From positions 1 to 41,863 of the forward strand of contig JAFUNR010000002.1 of assembly GCA_017472965.1 (NCBI GenBank): a stretch of DNA of 41,863 bases, in the 5' to 3' direction. The notes under the pieces were generated by a model, which was given only the letters and a program-made list of their open reading frames with translations, did no database searches and was not told the origin of the DNA. The translations under genes and the position numbers were made by a program. Source of the DNA: Oscillospiraceae bacterium. GTDB taxonomy: Bacteria > Bacillota > Clostridia > Oscillospirales > Ruminococcaceae. Each line of letters starts with the position of its first letter. Within the stretch, counting starts at the first letter, position 1. Below are positions 24,037 through 33,019 of the stretch, piece by piece.

Positions 24037-27000
24037 TTACAGCTCCTCGGTGATCTCGGGCGTGGTGACGACGCCCTCCTCCACCACACGGTAATCGTAG
24101 CACCAGCGGTCGCCGGTGCTGCGCCATGCGATGGGACCGAACCATTTATCGGCGCGGTCGGCCAGATGCACCGGGCCGAAGCCGTTACGGCGGTGGCCGT
24201 ACAGCGTCAGTTCCACGGTGTGCTCACCGGCTGCCGGTGCGCCCAGTGCCGCCGTGTAGGGCGGCAGGAAGATGGGCTGCTCGGCGCTGCCGGCCAGCGC
24301 AGCGGTCTGCAGCACGCCCCGGTACTGGCCGGAACGGATGCGCAGCGCACCGCCGTCGGTTTTGACAGGGATATGATAGGTGATGTTGCCGCCGTAGAAG
24401 GGCAGGCCCTGGCGGGTGATATCGCCGAAGGCAAGGGTCTTTGCGGCTTCCACCAGTCTGACACTGCGGCCGTTCAGCTCCACACCGAAATCGCCCAGCA
24501 GGTACGACCATTCCACACCGGTGCGCTCACCGATGGGCACGGTGGCTTCCAGAATGTTTTCGCCGATATGCAGTACAGGCAGCGCCACGGTCTTGATGGC
24601 ACGATCGGCATACCAGCCGCAGGCGGTGTTGGCCACCGGCTGACCGTTGCAGGTGATACGCACCTTATCCAGCTGCTCGATGGCAAGCTGTGCGCCGTCG
24701 TATTCAATATCGCTGTGTACGCGCCAGCGCAGGCGGACAAAATGGGTGAAGGGAGGCTCCGGCGCGACCCACGGCTGGGTGACCTCTTTTTTGCGGTGGG
24801 CCCAGCCCAGCGTATCGCGGCACAGATTATCCAGCCGCAAAATCTCCTCGGCGGGCTGCCACTCGCCGTCATCCAGCGCCCATTCGGCCATATCCAGCAG
24901 CAAAGCGTTGGGCTCGCTGAGGGTATAGGGCACTCTGGCAGGCAGCGGAATGCGCTTTGTCCTGCTGCAGACAGTCTGCGCCGGCGCGGCAGCGGCGCCC
25001 TCGGCGGGGGCCAGCCACAGCAGCAGGCTGTCATAATCGTACATACGGGTACGCACCTCGGTACGGCCGTTTGCCACTGTAAAGGCGATAGCAGCGGTCT
25101 CGCCGGTCATGGTATCGTAGACGGTGGGCTTCCATTCGCCGGCGATACGGATGCGCAGATCCTGATAGCTGGAGATATCCTTGTTGTACGGCTCTTTGCC
25201 GTGAGCAATAAACAGCCACCGGCCCTCGCCGTCCTCGCGCAGCTGATACAGCAGGTTTTCGGTGTGAGAACCGGTCTGGTTGCGGATATCCACCACACGG
25301 GCCGCACTCACCGCGCCCAGCACACCGCCTTTTGTCAGCGGCACACAGGTACTGCGGGCAGCCAGCGCCGCGCCGCGGGCGCTTTCGGCGGCATTTTCCA
25401 GCGTGGGAACAGCGCCGGCAAACACCAGCCTGCCGCCAGCAGCGGCAAAAGCCTCCAGGCGTTCCAGTGTGGAGGAGCGCAGTGTCTCGCAGCCGGGCAC
25501 AAGGATGACATCATAGGCCATCTCGCCCACAGCCAGCGGTGCCCCGCCCTGCTCACACAGCTGCGGCAGCAGGCTTTCGCTGATGAAATCGAAATCCACG
25601 CCGCCGAACAGCAGCCACTGGGTCAGATTCTGGAAATTCTGATCCATCTCGGTGCGGATGAGGGCGGTGCTCTCGGCAGGGCCCCAGTGCAGCCAGTAGC
25701 TTTCCACCGGATGGATGACACCCAGCTTTACCACCGGTTTGCCGCGGGTCAGAGCGGTGCCCACACGGGCGAAGTGATCCTCGATCAGGCGGTATTTTTC
25801 CCACCACGGGGACTGGTAGTTGATGGAGGCGGGATAATCGCGCTTGCTTTCGCCGCCCAGCGAGACCAGCGACAGATGGGGTACGCGGGCGGTCACGCCC
25901 AGCGCAGCCTGCCAGTCGCCGTGCAGCTTGTGGCCGCGGAAATCAAAATCCCAGTTGGTGACACCGTACAGCTCACTGAGCATACCCTCGCGGCCGAACT
26001 GATGCACGGCAGACTGGGTCTGCTTGGCGGTGGTATATTCAAACCATGCGCAAAGCATATCGATGCCGGGCAGATCAAAGCCGCGGTAGGCGCGCATCGC
26101 CTCGCCCAGTGCACTGGTCTGGTATTCCAGTGTGGGCTCACCCATCATATGACCTGTCAGCGCAAGGCCGTGTTCGCGGCACCATGCGCCGCAGTTATCG
26201 GCATAGGCCTGTGTAAAGCGCTCACAGATGTGGTCGTGGTACTGATACCGCGCCACGGAGACCTTACCGTCCGCCTTATCCCAGATCAGTTCGGGGACAA
26301 AATCCAGAATATCCTCACCGTAGGCGGCGGTATAGGTATCTGCCAGATCGTCCGTCCACGGCAGGGTGACATCGGTCTTATCGGTGGCAAAGCGCAGGGT
26401 GGATTTGCGGGTGAACTGGGGCTCATCCGTGAACATGGAGGGCACGGTCTTGTCGAATTCATCGCTCACAGTACGGTTATATGCCTCATAGGTGATATCG
26501 ATAAAGCGATCCATCGCTTTTTTATCCAGCGTATTGACGTAGGCCTGATCGTTGTACCATGGGTCCTCCACATGGATTTCCAGATAGGCATACCATTTTT
26601 CGTGGGCGGCGGGGGCAGCCTGCGGGATGCGCTTTGCGCTCACCAGATAGCCGTCGGCATCCAGCTGCACATCGTAGCAGGCCAGCAGCGTGCCGTTATG
26701 ACGGCGCACGGCCTCGGCCTCGGAGGGATCCACCTCTTTGGTGGAGGGCTCGCCCTCCTCGTAGGAGACGGGGGTGAACAGCAGATAGCGGGCGCGGTAC
26801 TGCTTGTCGCGGGTGACAAGGCCGCCGGCAGAACCGGAGGGCCAGCGATCCTCATCGTACAGCCACGCCAGCATACCAAGGCTTTTGGCTTTTTCCACAC
26901 AGCCCCGGACAAAGCCCATGTATTCCTCGCTCAGGTAGGGGATGGACATTCCGGTACGCACATGCAGATGTGCCCCGCCAAAGCCCATCTTCTGCAGATC

Positions 27001-27135
27001 CTCCAGCTGGCGATCCAGCTCAGCCTGCTCCAGCCGGCAGTTCCACGCCCAGAACGGCGCACCGCGGTATTCGCTGGTGGGATCGCGGAAAAGCTCCATA
27101 TCCAGCTTCGGGGTATCTTTCTTTTTGTACAGCAT
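24037..27135 (-). CDS. GH106-like glycoside hydrolase (alpha-L-rhamnosidase family), paralogue A
   Basis: A 1,032-residue protein without signal peptide, so probably cytoplasmic. The N-terminal barrel carries typical motifs of the GH106 group: RGAPFWAWN, FGGAHLHVRTGM, PYLSEEYMGFV, AWLYDEDRWPSG, FTDEPQF, and later GLALTGHMMGEP and a carbohydrate-binding beta-rich C-terminus. Length fits the family. The ATG at 27135 follows AAGGAG and aligns exactly with the start of the paralogue at 30351. Known GH106 enzymes remove alpha-L-rhamnose from pectin (rhamnogalacturonan) or plant glycosides with calcium; the actual substrate is not determined. It probably arose by tandem duplication. Confidence 0.82.
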   Translation of the reverse strand: MLYKKKDTPKLDMELFRDPTSEYRGAPFWAWNCRLEQAELDRQLEDLQKMGFGGAHLHVRTGMSIPYLSEEYMGFVRGCVEKAKSLGMLAWLYDEDRWPSGSAGGLVTRDKQYRARYLLFTPVSYEEGEPSTKEVDPSEAEAVRRHNGTLLACYDVQLDADGYLVSAKRIPQAAPAAHEKWYAYLEIHVEDPWYNDQAYVNTLDKKAMDRFIDITYEAYNRTVSDEFDKTVPSMFTDEPQFTRKSTLRFATDKTDVTLPWTDDLADTYTAAYGEDILDFVPELIWDKADGKVSVARYQYHDHICERFTQAYADNCGAWCREHGLALTGHMMGEPTLEYQTSALGEAMRAYRGFDLPGIDMLCAWFEYTTAKQTQSAVHQFGREGMLSELYGVTNWDFDFRGHKLHGDWQAALGVTARVPHLSLVSLGGESKRDYPASINYQSPWWEKYRLIEDHFARVGTALTRGKPVVKLGVIHPVESYWLHWGPAESTALIRTEMDQNFQNLTQWLLFGGVDFDFISESLLPQLCEQGGAPLAVGEMAYDVILVPGCETLRSSTLERLEAFAAAGGRLVFAGAVPTLENAAESARGAALAARSTCVPLTKGGVLGAVSAARVVDIRNQTGSHTENLLYQLREDGEGRWLFIAHGKEPYNKDISSYQDLRIRIAGEWKPTVYDTMTGETAAIAFTVANGRTEVRTRMYDYDSLLLWLAPAEGAAAAPAQTVCSRTKRIPLPARVPYTLSEPNALLLDMAEWALDDGEWQPAEEILRLDNLCRDTLGWAHRKKEVTQPWVAPEPPFTHFVRLRWRVHSDIEYDGAQLAIEQLDKVRITCNGQPVANTACGWYADRAIKTVALPVLHIGENILEATVPIGERTGVEWSYLLGDFGVELNGRSVRLVEAAKTLAFGDITRQGLPFYGGNITYHIPVKTDGGALRIRSGQYRGVLQTAALAGSAEQPIFLPPYTAALGAPAAGEHTVELTLYGHRRNGFGPVHLADRADKWFGPIAWRSTGDRWCYDYRVVEEGVVTTPEITEEL

Positions 27136-27180
27136 GGCAGCTCCTTGCTTTTTACGGTAACAATCGGTCAAAACGGAAAA

Positions 27181-27215
27181 CACGGGCGGCGGCTTTTGAC
27201 AAGCAACCGCCCGTG
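27181..27215 (-). terminator. Terminator of GH106-like paralogue B
   Basis: CACGGGCGG pairs perfectly with CCGCCCGTG; on the minus strand the hairpin is followed by TTTTCCGTTTT, about 40 bases past the stop at 27256. Confidence 0.8.
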
Positions 27216-27255
27216 TGGATCGGGTAAATTGAATTTTTCTGCGTTGGAACGGCGC

Positions 27256-30200
27256 TTACTTCTCCACGATGACGGGAGTGGTCAGGATGCCTTCCTCGGC
27301 AAGACGGTAATCGTAGCACCAGCGGTCGCCCTCACTGCGCCAGGCGTTGGGGCCGATCCAGCGGTCGTTGAGGTCGGTGAGATGGACAGGACCGAAGCTG
27401 TTACGGCGGTGGCCGTACAGCTTGACATCCACAGTATGCTCACCGGCGGCAGGCTTGCCCAGACTGACGGTGTAAGGCGGGTAGATGACGGCCTTTTCCT
27501 CGCCGCCGTCCAGCGCCACGGTCTGCAGAGCGCCGCGGTACTGGGAAGCGCGCAGCACCAGCTCGCCGCCATCGGTGACGACCGGCACATGGTAGGTGAT
27601 GTTGCCGCCGTAGAAGGGCAGACCCTGGCTTGTGATATCGCCAAAGGCCAGCTGCTCGCGGGCAGCCACCACACGGGCGCTGCGGCCGCTGGCTTCGACG
27701 CCGAAGCCGCCCAGCAGGTAGGCCCATTCCACATTGGTGCGGCGGCCGAAGGGAATGACAGCCTCCAGCACATTATCGCCGGCCACCAGCGCGGGCAGCG
27801 CCACGGTCTTGATGGATTTATCGGTGTACCAGCCGTCAACGGTGCTTTCCACCGGCAGGCCGTTGAAGGTCAGCTTGACGCTTTCGGCATCCTCGATGGC
27901 CAGCTTTGCGCCTTCATAGGCGATGGCGCTCTCGATGTGCCAGCGCAGCTTTACACTGTGGGTGACAGGCTCTTCGGGTACGACCCACGGCTGGGCAAAG
28001 GCCTCCTTGCGGCTGGGCCAGCCCAGAGTGTCGCGGCAGACATTATCCAGACGCAGGATCTCCTCACAGGGCTGCCACTCGCCGTCATCCAGCGCCCACT
28101 CGGCCTGATCCAGCAGCAGAGCATTGGGTTCGCTGAGGGTGTAAGCCATGGTGACAGGCAGCGCCTTGGCTGCACCGTCAGCCACAGCGGCGGGGATTTC
28201 GGCAGTGCCGGAGGTGACACCGTTTGCGGGGGCCAGCCACAGCAGCAGACTGTCGTAATCGTACATACGGGTACGCACCTCGGTGCGGCCGTTTGCCACG
28301 GTGAAATCGATGGTCTCCTTCTCGCCGGTCAGGGTGTTGTAGACGGTGGGAGCCCATTCGCCGGTGATGCGGATGCGCAGATCCTGATACCTGGAGATAT
28401 CCTTGTTGTACGGCTCCTTGCCGTGGGCGATGAACAGCCACTGGCCGTCGCCATCCGCACGCAGCTGATACAGCAGATTATCGGTGAGAGAACCGGTCTG
28501 GTTGCGGATATCCACCACGCGGCCGGCCTCCACGGCATCCAGCACGGCACCGCGGGACAGCGGCACGCAGGTGCTGGCAGCGGCCAGCTTTGCAGCACGG
28601 TCACTGGCAACGGCATCCTCCAGTGTGGGGATGGCGCCGGTGAAGATCAGCTTGCCGCCGGCGGCGGCAAAGGCCTCCAGACGCTCCAGTGTGGAGGAGC
28701 GCAGGGTCTCGCAGCCGGGCACAACGATGACATCATAGGCCATCTTGCCCACATTCAGCGGGGCGCTTCCCTTTTCGCACTGGGTGGGCAGCAGGCTTTC
28801 GCTGATGAAATCGAAATCCACGCCGCCGAACAGCAGCCATTCGGTCAGATTCTGGAAGTTGTGATCCATCTCGTCACGCACAAGAGCGGTGCTCTCGGCG
28901 GGGCCCCAGTGCAGCCAGTAGCTTTCCACCGGGTGGATGACACCAACCTTGACCACGGGCACGCCGCGGGTCATGGCGGTGGCAACACGGGCAAAGTGAT
29001 CCTCCACCAGAGCGTACTTATCCCACCAGGGAGACTGGTAGCTGATGGATGCGGGATAATCGCGCTTGGCTTCGCCGGCCATGGATACCCAGCTCAGATG
29101 GGGCACACGGATGGTGACACCCAGCGCGGCCTGCCAGTCGCCGTGCAGCTTGTGCCCGCGGAAGTCGAAGTCCCAGTTGGTAACACCGTACAGCTCGCTG
29201 AGCATGCCCTCGTAGCCGAACTGATGCACGGCGGACTGAGTCTGCTTGGCAGTGGTGTACTCGAAACGGGCGCACAGCATATCGATGCCGGGCAGATCGA
29301 AGCCGCGATAGGCACGCATGGCCTCGCCCAGAGCGGCGGTCTGGCTTTCCAGCGTGGGTTCCTCCATCATGTGGCCGGTCAGCGCCAGACCGTGCTCACG
29401 GCACCATGCGCCGCAGTTATCGGCAAAGGCCTGAGTGAAGCGCTCACAGATATGGTCGTGGTAGTGGTAGCGCAGCACGCTGGGGGTGCCATCGGCATTA
29501 TCCCAGATCAGCTGCGGGATGCCGGCCAGCAGATCCTCGCCGTTGTAGGCGGCGGCAAAGGTATCGGCAAGGTCATCCGTCCACGGCAGGGTGACATCAG
29601 TCTTGTCGGTGGCAAACTTGAGGGTGGATTTGCGGGAGAACTGGGGCTCGTCCGTAAAGATGGAGGGCACGGTCTTATCGAATTCATCGGCGATGGTGCG
29701 GTTATACGCCTCGTAGGTGATCTCGATGAAGCGGTCCATGGACTTTTTATCCAGCGTGTTGACATAAGTCTGGTTGTTGTACCAGCCGCTCTCGTTGGGG
29801 CTTTCGATGTAGGCATACCATTTGTCGTGGGCGGCGGCATCGTTTTCGCCGATCAGCTTTGCACCCAGCAGGCGGCCCTCGGCATCCAGCTCCACATCAA
29901 AGCAGCCCAGCAGATAGCCGTTCTCGGTACGGGCGCCGGCAGACTGCGAGGTTTCGACACGGGTGGTGGTGCCGCTGTAGGGGGTGGGGGTGAACAGCAG
30001 ATAACGGGCACGGTACTGCTTGTCTTTGGTGACCAGACCGCCGGCTGCGCCGGAGGGCCAGCGATCTTCGTCGTACAGCCATGCCAGCATATTTTCGCTC
30101 TTGGCCTTATCCACGCAGGCCTTGATCAGAGCCATATACTCGTCACTCAGGTAGTTGGTGGCCATGCCGGTGCGCACATGCATATGGCCGCCGCCGAAGC

Positions 30201-30351
30201 CCATCTTTTTAAAGACTTCCAGCTGCCATTCCAGCTCTTTGCGATCCAGCTTGCAGTTCCATGCCCAGAAGGGCGTACCGCGGTATTCGGCGGTGGGGGC
30301 GCGGAAAAGCTGATCATCCAGCTTAGGCGCGCTGTTCTTTTTGTACAGCAT
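27256..30351 (-). CDS. GH106-like glycoside hydrolase (alpha-L-rhamnosidase family), paralogue B
   Basis: A 1,031-residue protein closely related to paralogue A over its whole length: RGTPFWAWN, FGGGHMHVRTGM, AWLYDEDRWPSG, FTDEPQF and LTGHMMEEP are shared in the same order. Differences cluster in the second 150 residues and in the beta-rich C-terminal half. No signal peptide or membrane segment. The start ATG has GAGGG upstream and matches paralogue A codon for codon. An 18-base palindrome lies about 100 bases upstream on the leader side. Reaction: probable exo-hydrolysis of alpha-L-rhamnosyl linkages; inferred from family motifs. Confidence 0.82.
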   Translation of the reverse strand: MLYKKNSAPKLDDQLFRAPTAEYRGTPFWAWNCKLDRKELEWQLEVFKKMGFGGGHMHVRTGMATNYLSDEYMALIKACVDKAKSENMLAWLYDEDRWPSGAAGGLVTKDKQYRARYLLFTPTPYSGTTTRVETSQSAGARTENGYLLGCFDVELDAEGRLLGAKLIGENDAAAHDKWYAYIESPNESGWYNNQTYVNTLDKKSMDRFIEITYEAYNRTIADEFDKTVPSIFTDEPQFSRKSTLKFATDKTDVTLPWTDDLADTFAAAYNGEDLLAGIPQLIWDNADGTPSVLRYHYHDHICERFTQAFADNCGAWCREHGLALTGHMMEEPTLESQTAALGEAMRAYRGFDLPGIDMLCARFEYTTAKQTQSAVHQFGYEGMLSELYGVTNWDFDFRGHKLHGDWQAALGVTIRVPHLSWVSMAGEAKRDYPASISYQSPWWDKYALVEDHFARVATAMTRGVPVVKVGVIHPVESYWLHWGPAESTALVRDEMDHNFQNLTEWLLFGGVDFDFISESLLPTQCEKGSAPLNVGKMAYDVIVVPGCETLRSSTLERLEAFAAAGGKLIFTGAIPTLEDAVASDRAAKLAAASTCVPLSRGAVLDAVEAGRVVDIRNQTGSLTDNLLYQLRADGDGQWLFIAHGKEPYNKDISRYQDLRIRITGEWAPTVYNTLTGEKETIDFTVANGRTEVRTRMYDYDSLLLWLAPANGVTSGTAEIPAAVADGAAKALPVTMAYTLSEPNALLLDQAEWALDDGEWQPCEEILRLDNVCRDTLGWPSRKEAFAQPWVVPEEPVTHSVKLRWHIESAIAYEGAKLAIEDAESVKLTFNGLPVESTVDGWYTDKSIKTVALPALVAGDNVLEAVIPFGRRTNVEWAYLLGGFGVEASGRSARVVAAREQLAFGDITSQGLPFYGGNITYHVPVVTDGGELVLRASQYRGALQTVALDGGEEKAVIYPPYTVSLGKPAAGEHTVDVKLYGHRRNSFGPVHLTDLNDRWIGPNAWRSEGDRWCYDYRLAEEGILTTPVIVEK

Positions 30352-30453
30352 GCTTTTTCCCTCGTTTTTCCTTTTTTATGTATATTGGAAGGCGCAGCGA
30401 TGCTTTGCCGCCGTGCCGTTCCCCTTCACAGAAAGGATACCATAAATCTGCGG

Positions 30454-30471
30454 AAAAAGGAATTCCTTTTT
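30454..30471. promoter_or_regulatory. 18-bp perfect palindrome upstream of the glycosidase genes
   Basis: AAAAAGGAATTCCTTTTT, located about 105 bases before the start of GH106-like paralogue B on the minus strand. It may be an operator for a sugar-responsive regulator. No strong -35/-10 pair was found beside it. Confidence 0.4.
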
Positions 30472-30503
30472 CATAAAAATTGCAGGAAAAAACGCCGGAA
30501 AAC

Positions 30504-30538
30504 AAAAAGCCGCCCGCATCCGGCAGGACACGGGCAGC
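30504..30538 (-). terminator. Terminator of the coiled-coil membrane protein gene
   Basis: On the minus strand, GCTGCCCG pairs with CGGGCGGC (one G-U) and is followed by TTTTTG, about 20 bases after the stop at 30557. Confidence 0.8.
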
Positions 30539-30556
30539 AATGTGATCAAAAGGGTT

Positions 30557-31762
30557 TCATTCCTCGGCAGGAGTTTCCTCGGCGGGAGTTTCCTCAGCAG
30601 AGGGTTCTTCGGCGGGAATCACCTCTGTGATCTCCTCTGCGACCTCTTCGGTGATCTCTTCGGTGATCTCCTCTGCGATCTCTTCGGCAACCTCTTCCGC
30701 AGCTGCTTCAGCAGGTGCTTCGGCAGCAGCGGTCTTGTTTTTGGCAGCGGCATACGCGGCCAGATCGGCGGCGCGCAGCGCGGCAAATTCGGTCTTCGGC
30801 ACCTTTTTGCCCACAAAACCGGGTAGTGCAAACAACGCGCCGACGGCAACCATGGCAAGGATCATCATCAGCTGGGGGGCTATCTTGACGAAATCGCCCT
30901 GCAGGGTACCCACCAGATTCCAGATGGTCAGACCGCTCCACACCAGACACCATGCCAGCTGCACCCAGCGGCAGCCGCGTCCGGTAATGACAAAGCAGAA
31001 GCCGATGACCATGCAGACCTGTACGATGTAGGGCAGCAGGATGGGGATCAGCATCCGGATCAGATCCTTCAGCAGACGGGCCTTGCCCTCGGCATTGGTC
31101 ATATACTCCAGCAGAGCATTGTAGGCATTGATACCGGGGATGATGCCCTGTGCCAGAGAGATCCATACGGCAGTGCCCACAAAGGCCAGCGCCGGAATGC
31201 ACAGCCATGCGGCGCTGTGCTTTTTAACCAGCGTAACATACATCACACCGAACACGACCAGCGCGATGAGCTGAACATTGGAATACCAGTTGGACAGACC
31301 CATGCGCAGCAGCTCCATGCCCTCGGCACCGGTCTGCACCGCCTGCCCCATCAAAAAGCCCAGCAGCAGGATCACGCCGCAGAACGACAGGGTGGAAAGC
31401 CATTCCAGTGCGCTGACACCGATGAACAGACTCTTGGCCACACGGGGCTGCTTTTCCTTTTTGGCTTTTTTCTTTTTGCCGGTCTCTTCGGCGGCGGCTT
31501 CGGCTTCCTCTTCAATCTCCTCTTCGCCGGTGAGTTCTTCCTTCCACTCAGCGAATTCTTCCCTGGCACCGGCAACAGCCTCCGCCAGTTCTTCCTTCAG
31601 CTCGGCGACAGTCTCTGCCAGTTCCTCCTTCACCTCGGCAATTTCCTCTTTGACCTCGGCGCCTTTTTCGGTCAGCTCTGCCATTGCCTTATTCAGCATC
31701 TCGTCAAAGCGGCCCTGCTCCTGAACGGGCTCCTGCCCGGGGGTCAGTTTGTTTTCTTCCAC
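30557..31762 (-). CDS. Membrane protein with coiled-coil N-terminus and acidic repeat tail
   Basis: A 401-residue protein with three parts. Residues 25-110 are a charged coiled coil with repeated EVKEELAE-type units ending in a lysine-rich KKKKAKKEK stretch. Residues about 115-330 contain some six hydrophobic segments (for example LSFCGVILLLGFLMG, QLIALVVFGVMYVTLV, LLPYIVQVCMVIGFCFVI). The last 60 residues are almost only Glu, Ala, Pro, Ile and Thr in EEITEE and AEETPAEE repeats. The start is GTG with GGAG eight bases before it. No family recognised; an envelope-associated scaffold is one possibility. Repeat length may vary between strains. Confidence 0.75.
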   Translation of the reverse strand: MEENKLTPGQEPVQEQGRFDEMLNKAMAELTEKGAEVKEEIAEVKEELAETVAELKEELAEAVAGAREEFAEWKEELTGEEEIEEEAEAAAEETGKKKKAKKEKQPRVAKSLFIGVSALEWLSTLSFCGVILLLGFLMGQAVQTGAEGMELLRMGLSNWYSNVQLIALVVFGVMYVTLVKKHSAAWLCIPALAFVGTAVWISLAQGIIPGINAYNALLEYMTNAEGKARLLKDLIRMLIPILLPYIVQVCMVIGFCFVITGRGCRWVQLAWCLVWSGLTIWNLVGTLQGDFVKIAPQLMMILAMVAVGALFALPGFVGKKVPKTEFAALRAADLAAYAAAKNKTAAAEAPAEAAAEEVAEEIAEEITEEITEEVAEEITEVIPAEEPSAEETPAEETPAEE

Positions 31763-31903
31763 AGGTATTTCTCCTTTTCTTGCGCCATATTGTGCAATAC
31801 AGCGCTGTTTCTATATCTTTATAAGGATAAAACAAAGTAGAAAAATTGTCAATCACCGGCCGGGGATTTTTACCGGATTTCACGGATTTTTCCTTTTTCC
31901 GGC

Positions 31904-32179
31904 TCAATCCTTCCCCGCCTGACGGGCGCGGATCAGCACCCAAAGCACCGCGGTTGCCACCATACCGCCCAGCATACCGCCGCCGGCCCAGCCCAGCTGC
32001 TCACTGAACAGATAGATCGCCGCAATCGCCGCCGCCGCATAAGCGCCAAAGCCCGCCAGCAGACGGCCCGCCGGCCCGGGCTGCTGCGCCAGCGAGCACA
32101 GCCAGATGGCACGCAGCACAAAGAACTGTGCCGCGCCAAGCAGAATGCCGTAACCCAATGCGATCCACTGCACGCTCAT
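31904..32179 (-). CDS. Small membrane protein of unknown function
   Basis: A 91-residue protein with three hydrophobic segments: about residues 5-25, 43-58 and 64-85. It ends RARQAGKD. Its ATG overlaps the stop of the acetyltransferase gene (ATGA), so it is translated by coupling and belongs to the operon that begins near 36468. No named family recognised; size and topology are reminiscent of small ATP-synthase-I-like or integral membrane accessory proteins, but that is only a resemblance. Confidence 0.6.
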   Translation of the reverse strand: MSVQWIALGYGILLGAAQFFVLRAIWLCSLAQQPGPAGRLLAGFGAYAAAAIAAIYLFSEQLGWAGGGMLGGMVATAVLWVLIRARQAGKD

Positions 32180-32973
32180 TCACCCACACTTTCCAGATAG
32201 TATTCTTCGGGGATCTCGCGGCGCTGCACGCACAGGTCATAATCCGCCTTCTGCCACAGCATGGTCACCACCGCTGCACAGCGGGCGGCATCCACCACAC
32301 GCACCCCGGCATTGCCCAGCTGTCCGAAATGCTGCACGCCCAGCATATTGAAGGGCTTTTCAAAATTGGGAAAATTGGCAGAGACATCCGGGCATTTGCT
32401 GCAGCTGTGGGGCTTGATGCTGCCCTTGCGGGTGTGACCGTCGGCGTAGATATGGGTCAATTCAAACAGCTTGCCGGTACGGTCGGGCACACCGATGGTC
32501 TCCTCCACCGCATGGATAAAGGTATTGCGCTCATTGCCCACGCCGATGAGCAGGATTTTGGCGTTCTCATCCTTCAGCCGGCCCCAGCAGCTCTGGGGGG
32601 CGGTGCCGTTGTAAACGCTCTCCTCCCCGGCCACAAACTCCGCCGCACGGGCGCCGTGTGCCCAGACGGAGTGGGTGGCGTTCATGCTGCGCACACCGTC
32701 GCTGCGGAACGCCGCCGCGCAGGGCAGCGCCCCGATGCAGGGCTTTTCGGTGCGCACATCATAGACGGGATGCGCCGGGCTGACCGTGCCCCATGTGTGG
32801 GTGGGTACGATAAAAAGCCCTTCGGAAAGATATTCACAGAAGGCATCGATGACACCGTCCGCGCCGCCCTCCACCGGGCCGATCGCCCGCATGGAGGTAT
32901 GGATGAGCACGGTATCGTCGGCTTTCAGGCCCATTTCGGCCATCTGTTTTTTCAGCTGCTCTTTGGTAAACAT
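32176..32973 (-). CDS. AAC(3)-family (antibiotic NAT) N-acetyltransferase
   Basis: A 265-residue cytoplasmic acetyl-CoA-dependent transferase of the aminoglycoside 3-N-acetyltransferase/YokD family: VLIHTSMRAIGPVEGGADG at residues 22-40, LFIVPTHTWG, NATHSVWAHG and LLIGVGNERNTFIHAVEE are the usual landmarks, and the length matches. AAGGAGG is well placed before the ATG. It lies in an operon with a muramidase and a rhomboid, without mobile flanks, so a housekeeping role on an amino sugar or other amine is at least as likely as antibiotic resistance. Resistance cannot be concluded. Confidence 0.85.
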   Translation of the reverse strand: MFTKEQLKKQMAEMGLKADDTVLIHTSMRAIGPVEGGADGVIDAFCEYLSEGLFIVPTHTWGTVSPAHPVYDVRTEKPCIGALPCAAAFRSDGVRSMNATHSVWAHGARAAEFVAGEESVYNGTAPQSCWGRLKDENAKILLIGVGNERNTFIHAVEETIGVPDRTGKLFELTHIYADGHTRKGSIKPHSCSKCPDVSANFPNFEKPFNMLGVQHFGQLGNAGVRVVDAARCAAVVTMLWQKADYDLCVQRREIPEEYYLESVGE

Positions 32974-33019
32974 GGGTGATCTCCTCCTTATCGCCCGGCA
33001 GTTGCCGCAGCGGTTCTCT

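Noticed and set aside
24166-30630. A plus-strand open frame of more than 2,100 codons opposite the two GH106-like genes
   Set aside because: It is antisense to two genes with clear family motifs and ribosome binding sites. Long stop-free frames opposite GC-rich genes arise from codon bias; its translation is low in complexity (GGG, AVQR, HQ runs) and it spans a terminator between the paralogues.
32176-32973. Aminoglycoside resistance gene
   Set aside because: Family membership is clear, but the chromosomal operon context with cell-wall genes and the absence of mobile flanks do not support a resistance claim.
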